Assembly (NCBI RefSeq): GCF_001307035.1
Contig: NZ_LKIU01000005.1
Span: forward strand, 203,664 to 267,663
From: Arthrobacter sp. Edens01
GTDB lineage: Bacteria > Actinomycetota > Actinomycetes > Actinomycetales > Micrococcaceae
Length of the DNA stretch: 64,000 nt
Reading direction: 5' to 3'
Of the stretch, positions 37,336 to 45,419 are shown in pieces. The position numbers and the translations under genes are program-made. The notes beneath the pieces were generated by a model, which saw nothing but the letters and a program-made list of their open reading frames with translations, did not search any database and had not been told where the DNA came from. Numbering within the stretch: position 1 is the stretch's first letter; each line of letters begins with the position of its first letter.

Positions 37336-40064
37336 TGGAAACCCAGGTCCGAAACACCGGTCTCTTCCTCCGGATGGCCGAAGCTGAAGCCATCGCCAAT
37401 CACCTGCTGGATCCGGTACTGCGGGGATCGATTGTCCTGGCCCCCGAAGGCATGGGCAAGAGTGTCCTCGCCGAAGCAGTCCTTGGCAGGCTGGAAGGAA
37501 TCGTCACTCCTTACCGAGTCCACAGCAGCCCGGTGCTGGCCAGCATTCCGTACGGAGCGCTCACGCCGTTCATGGAGCGGGCATTGGCGGAAGACCTCGG
37601 GTCACCCCTGATGGTGCTGCGGAACATCCGCAGGTACTTCCGTGCCCGTGCGGAGTCCGGTCATCCTCAGGCATTGCTGGTCGTCGACGACGCCCACCAT
37701 TTGGACGAATCCTCCAGCCATGTGCTGGTGCAGCTGGTCATGTCCGGCGAAGTCCGTTTGCTTGTGCTGGCGCGCAGCCGCAGCGAGAACATCCAGGAGC
37801 TGCTGTCCCTTGCCCGCGACGGTCTGCTGTCACGGGTGGACCTGGAACCGCTCTCCCCGGGGGCAGTGCACCGGTTCTGCGCAGAGGAATTGGGCGGGCC
37901 TGTGCTGCGTGCGTCCAGCGCCGTGCTGGCCCAGGTCTCCGGGGGCAATCCGCTGTATGTCAAAGCACTGCTGGCCGCAGCGCGGAAACGCGGCGACCTG
38001 CTGCAGCGCAACGGCTCCTGGTATCTGCGGTCCCTGCCGGGAGTCCTGGAACCCACGGTTCAGGACCTGGCCAAAAGGCTGCTCGCGGGCAGGTCCGCGC
38101 AGGAGCGTACAGTTCTGGAAGCTGTGGCGCTGTCCGGGTCTCTCTCCCGTTCCAGCCTCGCGGCCATCGCAGGCCCTGCGGCTGTCCAGTCCCTGCTGGA
38201 CGAGGGGTATCTGGCCACGGCTATGGACACCCCGGACCAGCTGCGAATGGCCCAGCGGCTCCACTCCGACGCCATCCGCAGCCTGGTTCCGCCCATGCGC
38301 AGCATCGAAATCCGCAGCCAGCTGGCCGGCGGCACATCCGATGAGCGCCTCGTCCAGGACCCGCGACAGGTGGCATGGGCGCTTGACAGCGGAGGAACTC
38401 CTCCCGATTCAGTGCTGCTGCAGGCTGCGCGGGCAGCGAACGCGGACGGCGATGCAGAGCTGGCGCTGCGGCTGGCACTTGCCGTCCGGCCAGGCCCCAT
38501 GGCAGTCCGGGCCCGAGTGGAGGCTGCGTCCTCCGAATTGGCTTTGGGTAATCTTTCAGAGGCACGGGCAGGATTGGAAGGGGTGGTCAAATCCGCACCG
38601 GATCAGGAAACCCTGGACCTGGCTGTGCTGGTCACTGCCCAACTGGCAGCCTGTTCCGATCTGTCCGCAGAGCGGTTGCGTGCGCTGGCGGAGGACTGGG
38701 CAGCCCGCGACGCGCAGCTTTCCGGCACCGGCCCCGATGCTTCCCGGACCGCATGGCTCGCCGCCGGCCGAAGCGTGCTCGCGCTGTGGGCGAGGGCTGC
38801 TGACGGAAACCTGCTGACTCCGGGTGAGTCAGCAGTTACCACAATGGAGCTTTTGGAGGAAGAAACCGGGCTGGCGCCGGCGTCCGCATCCGCAGCCCGG
38901 CATGAGCTGAGGGCGCTTGGTTATGCCCTCGTATGCGAGGTTGAGACTGCAGCCGGGAACATCTCCGAAGCACTGCGCGCCGCCGGGCAGGCACAGAGGG
39001 AGCTCCATCAGGAGCCGATGGCACATAGCAGGGTCCGGGGCAGCGTCCTCGTGCGGCATGGGTTCGCGCTGCTCCACGGCGGTCACTTCGAGAAGCTCGG
39101 CACCCTGATCACCAGCGAGCTGGGAGCGGCACCTCACCATCTGCTGAGGATGGGCGGCAGCATGGGGGTGCTGGAGGGCGCCCTGGAAATCCACCAGGGA
39201 CGTTTCCGCGAGGGGCTGCGACGATTGAGGCCCGCCATCGAAGCGCTGCGAGCCGGGGACCCTGAGCGCCTGCTTCCTTATGCCCTGGCGGTGTCGGGCT
39301 ATACAGCAGTTGTTGTGGAGGACACCTCGCCGGCCATCCGGTTCGCCGGGGAGCTCCGTAGCCTGGGGTACGCCGGCCCGCCGTCGCTGAAACTGACATC
39401 GCAGGCTTTTGCCGCGGCCGCATTGGCTCCGCAGGGAAGTGAGGATGCACCGCCCCCGCAGGTAAGGGAATTCGCAGAACAGGCACGGTCCCTTGGGCAG
39501 TACGCAGCGGAAAAAGACATCCTGGAACTCGCCCTGGCAGTCGGGGACCTGAAGCAGGCGCGGCGCCTTGTGGATCTTGCTGAGAGATTTGAAGGGGGAG
39601 AAGCCGAGGCACTGCACGCGTACGCAGCTGCAGTCGCGGCCGATAACCCCGAACGCATGGTCCTTGCCGCAGATGAAGCCGTCCGCCGCCGCAAGTACCT
39701 GCTGGCAGTCGAGTGCATCGGGCACGCCATCCGGTACTACGGCGCCCACAACAACCTGCGCAGGCAACGTGCCCTCATCCAGCAGCTCCGGCGCAGGCGG
39801 GACGAGCTCGCCGGTGTCACCGTGTCCTACCTGAGCCCAAGTGTCCATCAGGTGAGGCTCACAAAACGTGAGCACGAAATTGTCGAGCTTCTGCTCGAGG
39901 GCGCCGGGACAAAGGACATCGCTGCGAAGTTCACACTCTCGCAGCGGACCGTGGAAGGCCATGTTTACCGCATATACGTGAAGCTTGGCATCAGCAAGCG
40001 CACCGAACTCGAAGTGGTCTACCGGGCACTGGAAGCGGAGCCGAAGGCGCACGCCAGCCTGTAA
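37332..40064 (+). CDS. LAL-type LuxR-family ATPase transcription regulator (5 of 5)
   Basis: A 910-aa regulator. Walker A is APEGMGKS, with Ala first as in regulator 2; Walker B is LLVVDDAHHLDES. The HTH has LTKREHEIVELLLEGAG and IAAKFTLSQRTVEGHVYRIY. A basic stretch QRALIQQLRRRRDEL precedes the HTH. GTG 37332 and ATG 37335 are adjacent starts; both overlap the previous stop. Similar to regulator 2 in loop sequence and HTH subtype, which fits duplication of a two-gene unit on each side of the glycan operon. Confidence 0.88.
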   Translation: MMETQVRNTGLFLRMAEAEAIANHLLDPVLRGSIVLAPEGMGKSVLAEAVLGRLEGIVTPYRVHSSPVLASIPYGALTPFMERALAEDLGSPLMVLRNIRRYFRARAESGHPQALLVVDDAHHLDESSSHVLVQLVMSGEVRLLVLARSRSENIQELLSLARDGLLSRVDLEPLSPGAVHRFCAEELGGPVLRASSAVLAQVSGGNPLYVKALLAAARKRGDLLQRNGSWYLRSLPGVLEPTVQDLAKRLLAGRSAQERTVLEAVALSGSLSRSSLAAIAGPAAVQSLLDEGYLATAMDTPDQLRMAQRLHSDAIRSLVPPMRSIEIRSQLAGGTSDERLVQDPRQVAWALDSGGTPPDSVLLQAARAANADGDAELALRLALAVRPGPMAVRARVEAASSELALGNLSEARAGLEGVVKSAPDQETLDLAVLVTAQLAACSDLSAERLRALAEDWAARDAQLSGTGPDASRTAWLAAGRSVLALWARAADGNLLTPGESAVTTMELLEEETGLAPASASAARHELRALGYALVCEVETAAGNISEALRAAGQAQRELHQEPMAHSRVRGSVLVRHGFALLHGGHFEKLGTLITSELGAAPHHLLRMGGSMGVLEGALEIHQGRFREGLRRLRPAIEALRAGDPERLLPYALAVSGYTAVVVEDTSPAIRFAGELRSLGYAGPPSLKLTSQAFAAAALAPQGSEDAPPPQVREFAEQARSLGQYAAEKDILELALAVGDLKQARRLVDLAERFEGGEAEALHAYAAAVAADNPERMVLAADEAVRRRKYLLAVECIGHAIRYYGAHNNLRRQRALIQQLRRRRDELAGVTVSYLSPSVHQVRLTKREHEIVELLLEGAGTKDIAAKFTLSQRTVEGHVYRIYVKLGISKRTELEVVYRALEAEPKAHASL

Positions 40065-40118
40065 CCGGCGGCGGCATCCTTCCGGCGTACTGACCGGAGC
40101 CCCGATGATGATCCGCGC

Positions 40119-40152
40119 AGCGCAGCCCAAGTAGCAGCGCAGCCCAAGTAGC
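40119..40152 (+). repeat. tandem duplication of a 17-bp unit
   Basis: AGCGCAGCCCAAGTAGC occurs twice in direct contact (40119-40135 and 40136-40152). Each copy contains CAAGTA, and AGGGTA follows at 40166, 21 bp after the second CAAGTA. It lies 55 bp after regulator 5. It may be a doubled operator for the downstream RNA or simply a slippage product. Confidence 0.6.
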
Positions 40153-40339
40153 GGGACCGGCCCATAGGGTAGGGAACCGTTCGGATCGAGTGGAGCGTGC
40201 GCGTTTTGAAGTGGGAATTACTGGTGTGCCGCTGTGCCGGCTGTCGTTAACTGTGCTTGTCAGGGCGGGAGAAAGCAGCAGCTTTCGCTGCACCGCAGGC
40301 TGTGCCGGGATTCAGTCCTTACCGGTCGGCCAGAGGAAC

Positions 40340-40491
40340 CCTTCCTGATATTCCAGGCCCGCATCCGGTGTCTGAGCGGGCCCCCCAAAGCGGAGCCGGC
40401 GGCGTCGAAGTCTGCTGAGACCCAGGCTTCCCCCCAGCCGCCGCCGGCTCCTTCGCTTTGGGTTTCGAGCATCCTTCGGGGTGCTTTTTTT
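40340..40491 (+). ncRNA. structured C-rich RNA candidate (6C-like) with intrinsic terminator
   Basis: Two runs of six C lie 49 nt apart, at 40381-40386 and 40430-40435. The second is the loop of GGCT-TCCCCCC-AGCC. CAAAGCG plus GAGCCGGCGGCG (40386-40404) pairs with 40439-40460, interrupted only by a 3-nt bulge, giving a 19-bp rod. A textbook terminator follows at once. Two hairpins with six-C loops near a terminator is the description of the actinobacterial 6C RNA class. No protein frame with good coding character crosses this part. The 5' end is a guess. The family match is from memory of the class, not from a model search. Confidence 0.4.
40468..40491 (+). terminator. intrinsic terminator with TTCG loop and T-run
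   Basis: AGCATCC and GGGTGCT pair around a TTCG tetraloop (one G-T pair) and are followed by seven T (40485-40491). This is the clearest rho-independent terminator in the window. It lies 400 bp after regulator 5, too far to be only its terminator, which supports a separate transcript. Confidence 0.88.
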
Positions 40492-40627
40492 CTGCCCGAA
40501 ACCGGCCGTGCCTGCATTGTCCAGGCACCTAATCCCATCCGCTCCGGGCCGTGGGAAATCCATTGCGGCGAACCGCGTAGCGCTTGCAAGTACCGCTGCC
40601 GCGGAGGGCGAGGTTGGTCCCCTGAGG

Positions 40628-40644
40628 CGAGTATTCGGTACTCG
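40628..40644 (+). promoter_or_regulatory. palindromic operator candidate CGAGTA-N5-TACTCG
   Basis: CGAGTA (40628-40633) and TACTCG (40639-40644) are exact inverted copies around TTCGG, 75 bp before the sugar transferase gene that opens the second cluster. As DNA it could bind a dimer; as RNA it is a small stable hairpin. CGAGTA also occurs before the first operon and before regulator 1. The interval 40492-40718 has no other recognisable gene. Confidence 0.4.
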
Positions 40645-40718
40645 TGCCCCGGTTCACGCCGACTCCTAGATTCAGACTTCGTTAGTTAGGGGAAGCTACG
40701 AAGGATGACGGACTCTTT

Positions 40719-42458
40719 ATGAGCTCAGATACACATCGGCTGCTGCCGGGCCAGTTCCTGGAGGGGGAAGCAAGGGGGGTTGCGGAGAACATCCAAAACC
40801 CACCCGGTGTCCTGGACCACCCTGCGCCCCTGCGGCATGGGGTGCGGGAAACGCACCAGCCCGCGCGCGGCGCGGAAAAGAACCTGAGAACCGATTTCGT
40901 GCTGGCGCCTCCGGCTGCACTGGACGGGGTAAAAGTAACACCTGGAGCTGGAGCCGCAGCGCTTCCCGCGCAGCCCTTTGTCTTTCCGTCCTTCATCACC
41001 CGTCCCTCCAGCGCGGCACGCGCGTCAAAGACATCCGCAGTCGTCTGGAACCGGCGCTACGAGCGCATCCTGATCCTTACGGACGCCCTGGTGGTTTTCG
41101 CCGCAGTGCTGATCGGAACAGTGGCGCGGTTTGGAGCACAGGCCGGAGAACTGCGTGTAGGGCCGGTGGCAACGACCTACTGGGTCTTCTCGCTGTTGCT
41201 GGCCGCCGGCTGGCTGCTGGCGCTGCACATCTACCGCAGCCGTGACCCGAAGATCGCGGGCATGGGGACGGATGAATACAAGCGGGTGGTCAACGCAACG
41301 TTCGCTGTAACCGCGGGAATGGTCTTCGCCTCCTTCGCACTGCAGGTCGAACTTGCCAGGGGGTACTTCGCCTTCGTCCTCCCCGCGGGCACAGCGGGAC
41401 TCATCTGTTCCCGGTGGCTGCTGAGGCAATGGCTGAAGAGCCAGCGGCAGCGCGGGCGCTTCCTCTCGCGGGTGGTGGTGCTGGGCCGTCCCAAGGACGT
41501 CCGCTACGTGGCCCACCAGATCGCAGCTAAAGCCGGCGCCGCCTACAAGGTGGTGGGCGTGGCGGTATCGGGCAAACGGCGGTCCAGCCTGGAAGTGGAC
41601 GGAGTCAGCCTTCCGGTGGTCTCGGATACAGAGCACGTGGTAGACGCGGTCAGCCGGCTGGGAGCAGACGCCGTCATAGTTGCCGGGCCCACCAAGGGTG
41701 GCAGCAGCTACGTCCAGGAGCTGGGCTGGAAACTGGAGGAATCCGCGGTCCAGCTGATCCTCACCACTGGGCTGACCAACGTTGCCGGTCCACGTATCCA
41801 CTCCCGGCCGGTCGAGGGGCTGCCCCTGATGCATGTTGAACTGCCCCAGTATGCGGGCGGAAAACACCTGCTCAAACGCGGCATGGACATCGTCCTGTCC
41901 GGGCTGGCGCTGCTGGCCCTGGTTCCGGTATTCCTGATCCTTGCCCTGCTGGTCCGGCGGGACAGTCCGGGTCCGGTGCTCTTCCGCCAGGAACGGGTGG
42001 GACGCGGAGGCGAGGTCTTCGAAATGCTCAAGTTCCGCTCCATGGTCCAGACCGCCGAGGACGATCTAGCCGGTCTGCTGGACCGCAACGAAGGCTCCGG
42101 CGTGCTGTTCAAGATGCAGCACGACCCGCGGGTCACGAATGTGGGCCGCTGGATGCGCAAGTACTCACTCGACGAGCTGCCACAGCTGTGGAACATCTTC
42201 CTGGGCCATATGTCCCTGGTTGGCCCACGCCCGCCCCTCCCGCGTGAGGTGGCGCAGTACGGGGACCGCGTGCACCGGCGTCTGTACATCAAACCGGGCC
42301 TTACCGGCATGTGGCAGATCAACGGGCGTTCGGAACTGAACTGGAAAGACGGCGTCCGGCTGGACCTCTACTACGTGGAGAACTGGTCCGTTGCAGGCGA
42401 CATCATCATCCTCTGGCGCACCGCAAAAATGCTGCTGCGGCCAGTCGGGGCTTACTAA
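40719..42458 (+). CDS. exopolysaccharide polyprenyl glycosylphosphotransferase (WbaP/WcaJ-like)
   Basis: Starts glycan synthesis by moving a sugar 1-phosphate from a nucleotide sugar to undecaprenyl phosphate. The 579-aa protein has an unusual N-terminal extension of about 105 residues without obvious fold, then membrane helices, a CoA-binding-like domain (VVVLGRPKDVRYVAHQI) and the catalytic domain: KRGMDIVLSGLALLALVPVF, FRQERVGRGGEVFEMLKFRS, KYSLDELPQLWNIFLGHMSL, VGPRPPLP, KPGLTGMWQINGRS. It is the only such enzyme in the window, so it may serve both glycan clusters. ATG 40719 is preceded by GAAGGA. Confidence 0.93.
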   Translation: MSSDTHRLLPGQFLEGEARGVAENIQNPPGVLDHPAPLRHGVRETHQPARGAEKNLRTDFVLAPPAALDGVKVTPGAGAAALPAQPFVFPSFITRPSSAARASKTSAVVWNRRYERILILTDALVVFAAVLIGTVARFGAQAGELRVGPVATTYWVFSLLLAAGWLLALHIYRSRDPKIAGMGTDEYKRVVNATFAVTAGMVFASFALQVELARGYFAFVLPAGTAGLICSRWLLRQWLKSQRQRGRFLSRVVVLGRPKDVRYVAHQIAAKAGAAYKVVGVAVSGKRRSSLEVDGVSLPVVSDTEHVVDAVSRLGADAVIVAGPTKGGSSYVQELGWKLEESAVQLILTTGLTNVAGPRIHSRPVEGLPLMHVELPQYAGGKHLLKRGMDIVLSGLALLALVPVFLILALLVRRDSPGPVLFRQERVGRGGEVFEMLKFRSMVQTAEDDLAGLLDRNEGSGVLFKMQHDPRVTNVGRWMRKYSLDELPQLWNIFLGHMSLVGPRPPLPREVAQYGDRVHRRLYIKPGLTGMWQINGRSELNWKDGVRLDLYYVENWSVAGDIIILWRTAKMLLRPVGAY

Positions 42459-42505
42459 CCCAAACCCACCGGCATTTGCTGGTCTCACATTAAGGAATCC
42501 AAGTT

Positions 42506-43498
42506 ATGAAAAGTCTCGTTACCGGAGCCGGCGGCTTCATCGGGGGACACCTGGTTGCCAAGCTGGTCAGCGAAGGGCACGAAGTCCGTGCCGTTGACTG
42601 CAAGCCGCTTCACGAGTGGTACCAGGTCCACGACGGCGCGGAAAACATCCAGGGGGATTGCTCGCTGCTGGAAACGGCCCAGCAGGTGACCCGTGGCATG
42701 CAGCACGTCTACAACCTGGCAGCCGACATGGGCGGCATGGGGTTCATCGAGAACAACAAGGCCGCCTGCATGCTGACGGTGCTCACCAGCACCCACATGC
42801 TGGTCGCTGCCCGGGACCAGGGCGTGGAACGCTTCTTCTACTCCAGCTCCGCCTGCGTCTACGCCGCGGAACACCAGACCACCTCCAACGTGACCGCCCT
42901 GAAGGAAGAGGACGCCTACCCGGCACAGCCCGAAGACGGCTACGGCTGGGAAAAGCTCTTCACCGAACGTATGTGCAGGCACTTCCAGGAGGACTACGGA
43001 CTGCAGACCCGGGTGGCCCGGTTCCACAACGTCTACGGACCCGAAGGCACGTGGGAAGGCGGCCGGGAGAAGGCTCCGGCAGCACTCTGCCGCAAGTTCG
43101 CGACGGCGGCGCTCACCGGCAAGCCGGACCTGGAGATCTGGGGCGACGGCGAACAGACCCGCAGCTTTATGTACATCGACGACTGCGTGCACGGCATCCT
43201 GGAGATCATGAACGGGGACTCCGCGGAACCGGTCAACCTGGGCTCGGCGGAACTTGTCTCGATCAACCAGATGGCGGACCTGCTGGAGCAGATTTCCGGC
43301 ACGGTGGTGAACCGGCAGTACAAGCTGGATGCCCCCCAGGGCGTCCGCGGGCGCAACAGTGACAACACCCTTTTCAAATCCACCTACGGCTGGGAGCCCT
43401 CCATCTCGCTGCAGGAAGGCCTGGAACGCACCTACGAATGGATCCTGGGTGAGATCAAGGCGCAAAGGAGGCTGGTTGATGCGACTCCAGCTGCATGA
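42506..43498 (+). CDS. GDP-mannose 3,5-epimerase-like NAD-dependent epimerase
   Basis: Extended SDR of 330 aa. GAGGFIGGHL binds NAD, and YGWEKLFTERM gives the YxxxK pair. NLAADMGGMGFIENNKA and HNVYGPEGTWEGGREKAPAA are the marks of the GDP-mannose 3,5-epimerase (GDP-L-galactose forming) group. The sugar it supplies would feed the transferases that follow. A good ATG lies 47 bp after the sugar transferase. Confidence 0.88.
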   Translation: MKSLVTGAGGFIGGHLVAKLVSEGHEVRAVDCKPLHEWYQVHDGAENIQGDCSLLETAQQVTRGMQHVYNLAADMGGMGFIENNKAACMLTVLTSTHMLVAARDQGVERFFYSSSACVYAAEHQTTSNVTALKEEDAYPAQPEDGYGWEKLFTERMCRHFQEDYGLQTRVARFHNVYGPEGTWEGGREKAPAALCRKFATAALTGKPDLEIWGDGEQTRSFMYIDDCVHGILEIMNGDSAEPVNLGSAELVSINQMADLLEQISGTVVNRQYKLDAPQGVRGRNSDNTLFKSTYGWEPSISLQEGLERTYEWILGEIKAQRRLVDATPAA

Positions 43499-44774
43499 TT
43501 TCTCCGGCCACCCGTTTCAGGCTGAGCTTTCCCGGGAACTGGCGGGGCGCGGCCACAGTGTGGACCACGTGTATTCCGCCCAGTACAGCAGCGGCAAGGG
43601 GGTCCTGGAGCGCACCGCAGGGGACCCGGACCTGCTGAGCTTTTCGCCGCTGGATTCCGGTGCACCGTTCCAGAAGTACAGTGCGCTGGGCCGGCTGCGG
43701 TTCGAGCAGGCCTACGCCCGCACCTGGCTGGAACACAACCGGCGCACGGCCCCGGAGTGCATCGTGGCGTGCAACGTTCCGCTGTTCGCCCTGGACCAGT
43801 TCCGCCGTGCCGCTTCGCGCAGCAGCCAGCCCTGGCTGCTGTGGCACCAGGACCTGTTCAGCAATGCGATCTCGGAGGAACTGACCCGCAGGCTTCCGGC
43901 TCCTGCAGCAGCGGGGGGAAGTTCCCTCGTCCGCCGGATCGAGGCAGGCATAGTCCGCAGCGCCTCGCAGGTGGTGGCCATTGGGGAGGAGTTCCGGCTC
44001 GCCTACCGACGCTGGGGTCTGGACACCGGGCATGTTTCGATCATTCCCAACTGGGCGCCGCTGGAAGAGATCGTTCCACGGCCAAGAAGCAATGCCTGGA
44101 CTGCGGCGAACCTGCCGGCAGGTCCTGAGCTGAGGCTGCTCTACGCGGGCACGCTGGGCCGCAAGCACAATCCGCTCCTGCTCTCGGACCTGCTCCGCTC
44201 GGCGCGGGCGGCCGGGCTTCCGGCACGGCTGATCGTCGCTTCCGAAGGAGAAGGCATTGACATGCTCCGCGCGGACCTGCAGCAGGATCCGGACCTTCCG
44301 GTGACGCTGCTGCCCTTCCAGCCGGCGGCAGACCTGCCGGACATGCTGGGGTCCGCGGACGTGCTGGTCACCATCCTGGAACCGGAGGCCTCGAGGTTCT
44401 CCATTCCCAGCAAGGTGCTCTCCTCGCTCGCCGCGGGCCGGCCGCTGCTGGGACTTATGCCGGAGGACAACCCGGCCGCCACGGACATCCTTGCGGCGGA
44501 GGGATATGTTGGCCAGCCGACCGAGTTCGGTGTTGCCGGTGCGGTTGCCTGGCTCCGGTCCCTGAACCGGGACCCGGCGGCCGCGGAAGCACTGGGCGCC
44601 AAGGGCCGGGCACTGGCCGAAAGTCGGTTCGGGATTGTTCCGATCGCTGACCGGTTCGAGGCAGTGCTGCGGCGGGCAGTGCCCGGCGCGGACCGGGCTG
44701 ATGATCTCCGCTCCCGCCCGGCACATGCAGGGTCATCAAGGTTCCGGCGGAGGCAGCAGGATGCTGCGGCCTAA
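43479..44774 (+). CDS. glycosyltransferase family 4 (WcaI-like)
   Basis: A 431-aa GT-B enzyme. The N-terminus LHDFSGHPFQAELSRELAGRG is the acceptor domain opening. SIIPNWAPLEEI and LRLLYAGTLGRKHNP follow the WcaI pattern, and SRFSIPSKVLSSLAAGRPLL is the donor-site motif. ATG 43479 is chosen because AAAGGAGG precedes it; this overlaps the epimerase stop by 20 bp. A longer open frame from 43329 is only overlap. It transfers an unknown sugar on the cytosolic side. Confidence 0.88.
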   Translation: MRLQLHDFSGHPFQAELSRELAGRGHSVDHVYSAQYSSGKGVLERTAGDPDLLSFSPLDSGAPFQKYSALGRLRFEQAYARTWLEHNRRTAPECIVACNVPLFALDQFRRAASRSSQPWLLWHQDLFSNAISEELTRRLPAPAAAGGSSLVRRIEAGIVRSASQVVAIGEEFRLAYRRWGLDTGHVSIIPNWAPLEEIVPRPRSNAWTAANLPAGPELRLLYAGTLGRKHNPLLLSDLLRSARAAGLPARLIVASEGEGIDMLRADLQQDPDLPVTLLPFQPAADLPDMLGSADVLVTILEPEASRFSIPSKVLSSLAAGRPLLGLMPEDNPAATDILAAEGYVGQPTEFGVAGAVAWLRSLNRDPAAAEALGAKGRALAESRFGIVPIADRFEAVLRRAVPGADRADDLRSRPAHAGSSRFRRRQQDAAA

Positions 44775-45408
44775 ACCGGGAACGGCAAAAGGGAACGGCG
44801 GCTCTGCCCGGCAGAGCCGCCGCCCGGCTGTCATTGATTTGTCCAAGGCGCCCGGGTCAGGCGAGTCCTGGGGCAAGCCCAAGCCGGTGGTGTACCTGTG
44901 GTCCGCCTGTGAGTTGGTCTTTGTCACCAACCCCTGGCAGATCTCCTCGCGCCTGCGCGTCGCGGTGCTCCGTGCCTTTGGCGCGGAGATCGCCGACGGC
45001 GTGATCTTCCGTCCCCGGACCCGAGTCAAGGCTCCGTGGAAACTGCACATCGGGCCCCGCTCATGGATCGGAGAGGGTGTGTGGTTCCACAACCAGGACC
45101 ACGTGTGGATCGGGGCGGACGTTGTCATCTCCCAGGAGAGTTTCCTGACTACCGGCAGCCACCGGGTGCGCACCGACATGGGGCTGATCACCAGTCCCAT
45201 CCGGATTGACGACGGCGCCTGGGTTACGTCCCGCTGCATGGTCCTGGGCGGTTCCCGGATTGGACGCTCAGCGGTCATCCAGCCGATGACCGTGGTCAAG
45301 GGAACAGTAGGGGAGAACCGTGTCTACGGTGCTGCTGTCCAGCCGGAGGAGCTGGGGGACCGGTTCCCCGATGAGGCAGGCGGCTCCGCGGCCGGGGACC
45401 AGCCGTGA
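44761..45408 (+). CDS. WcaF-like hexapeptide acyltransferase
   Basis: A 215-aa acyltransferase. YLWSACELVFVTNPWQIS followed by RVAVLRAFGAEI is the WcaF/colanic acid acetyltransferase N-terminal helix pair. A left-handed beta helix follows with WIGEGVWFHNQDHVWIGAD and the catalytic TTGSH region. It probably O-acetylates the glycan repeat unit. ATG 44761 follows GGAGGCAGCAGG and overlaps the transferase stop by 14 bp. The gene ends 11 bp from the stop of the convergent SGNH hydrolase gene. Confidence 0.87.
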   Translation: MLRPKPGTAKGNGGSARQSRRPAVIDLSKAPGSGESWGKPKPVVYLWSACELVFVTNPWQISSRLRVAVLRAFGAEIADGVIFRPRTRVKAPWKLHIGPRSWIGEGVWFHNQDHVWIGADVVISQESFLTTGSHRVRTDMGLITSPIRIDDGAWVTSRCMVLGGSRIGRSAVIQPMTVVKGTVGENRVYGAAVQPEELGDRFPDEAGGSAAGDQP

Positions 45409-45419
45409 ACCCGGCAAGG

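Noticed and set aside
40065-40500. SRP RNA, RNase P RNA or tmRNA in the non-coding region
   Set aside because: None of their conserved core sequences could be found; only the C-run hairpins fit a known class.
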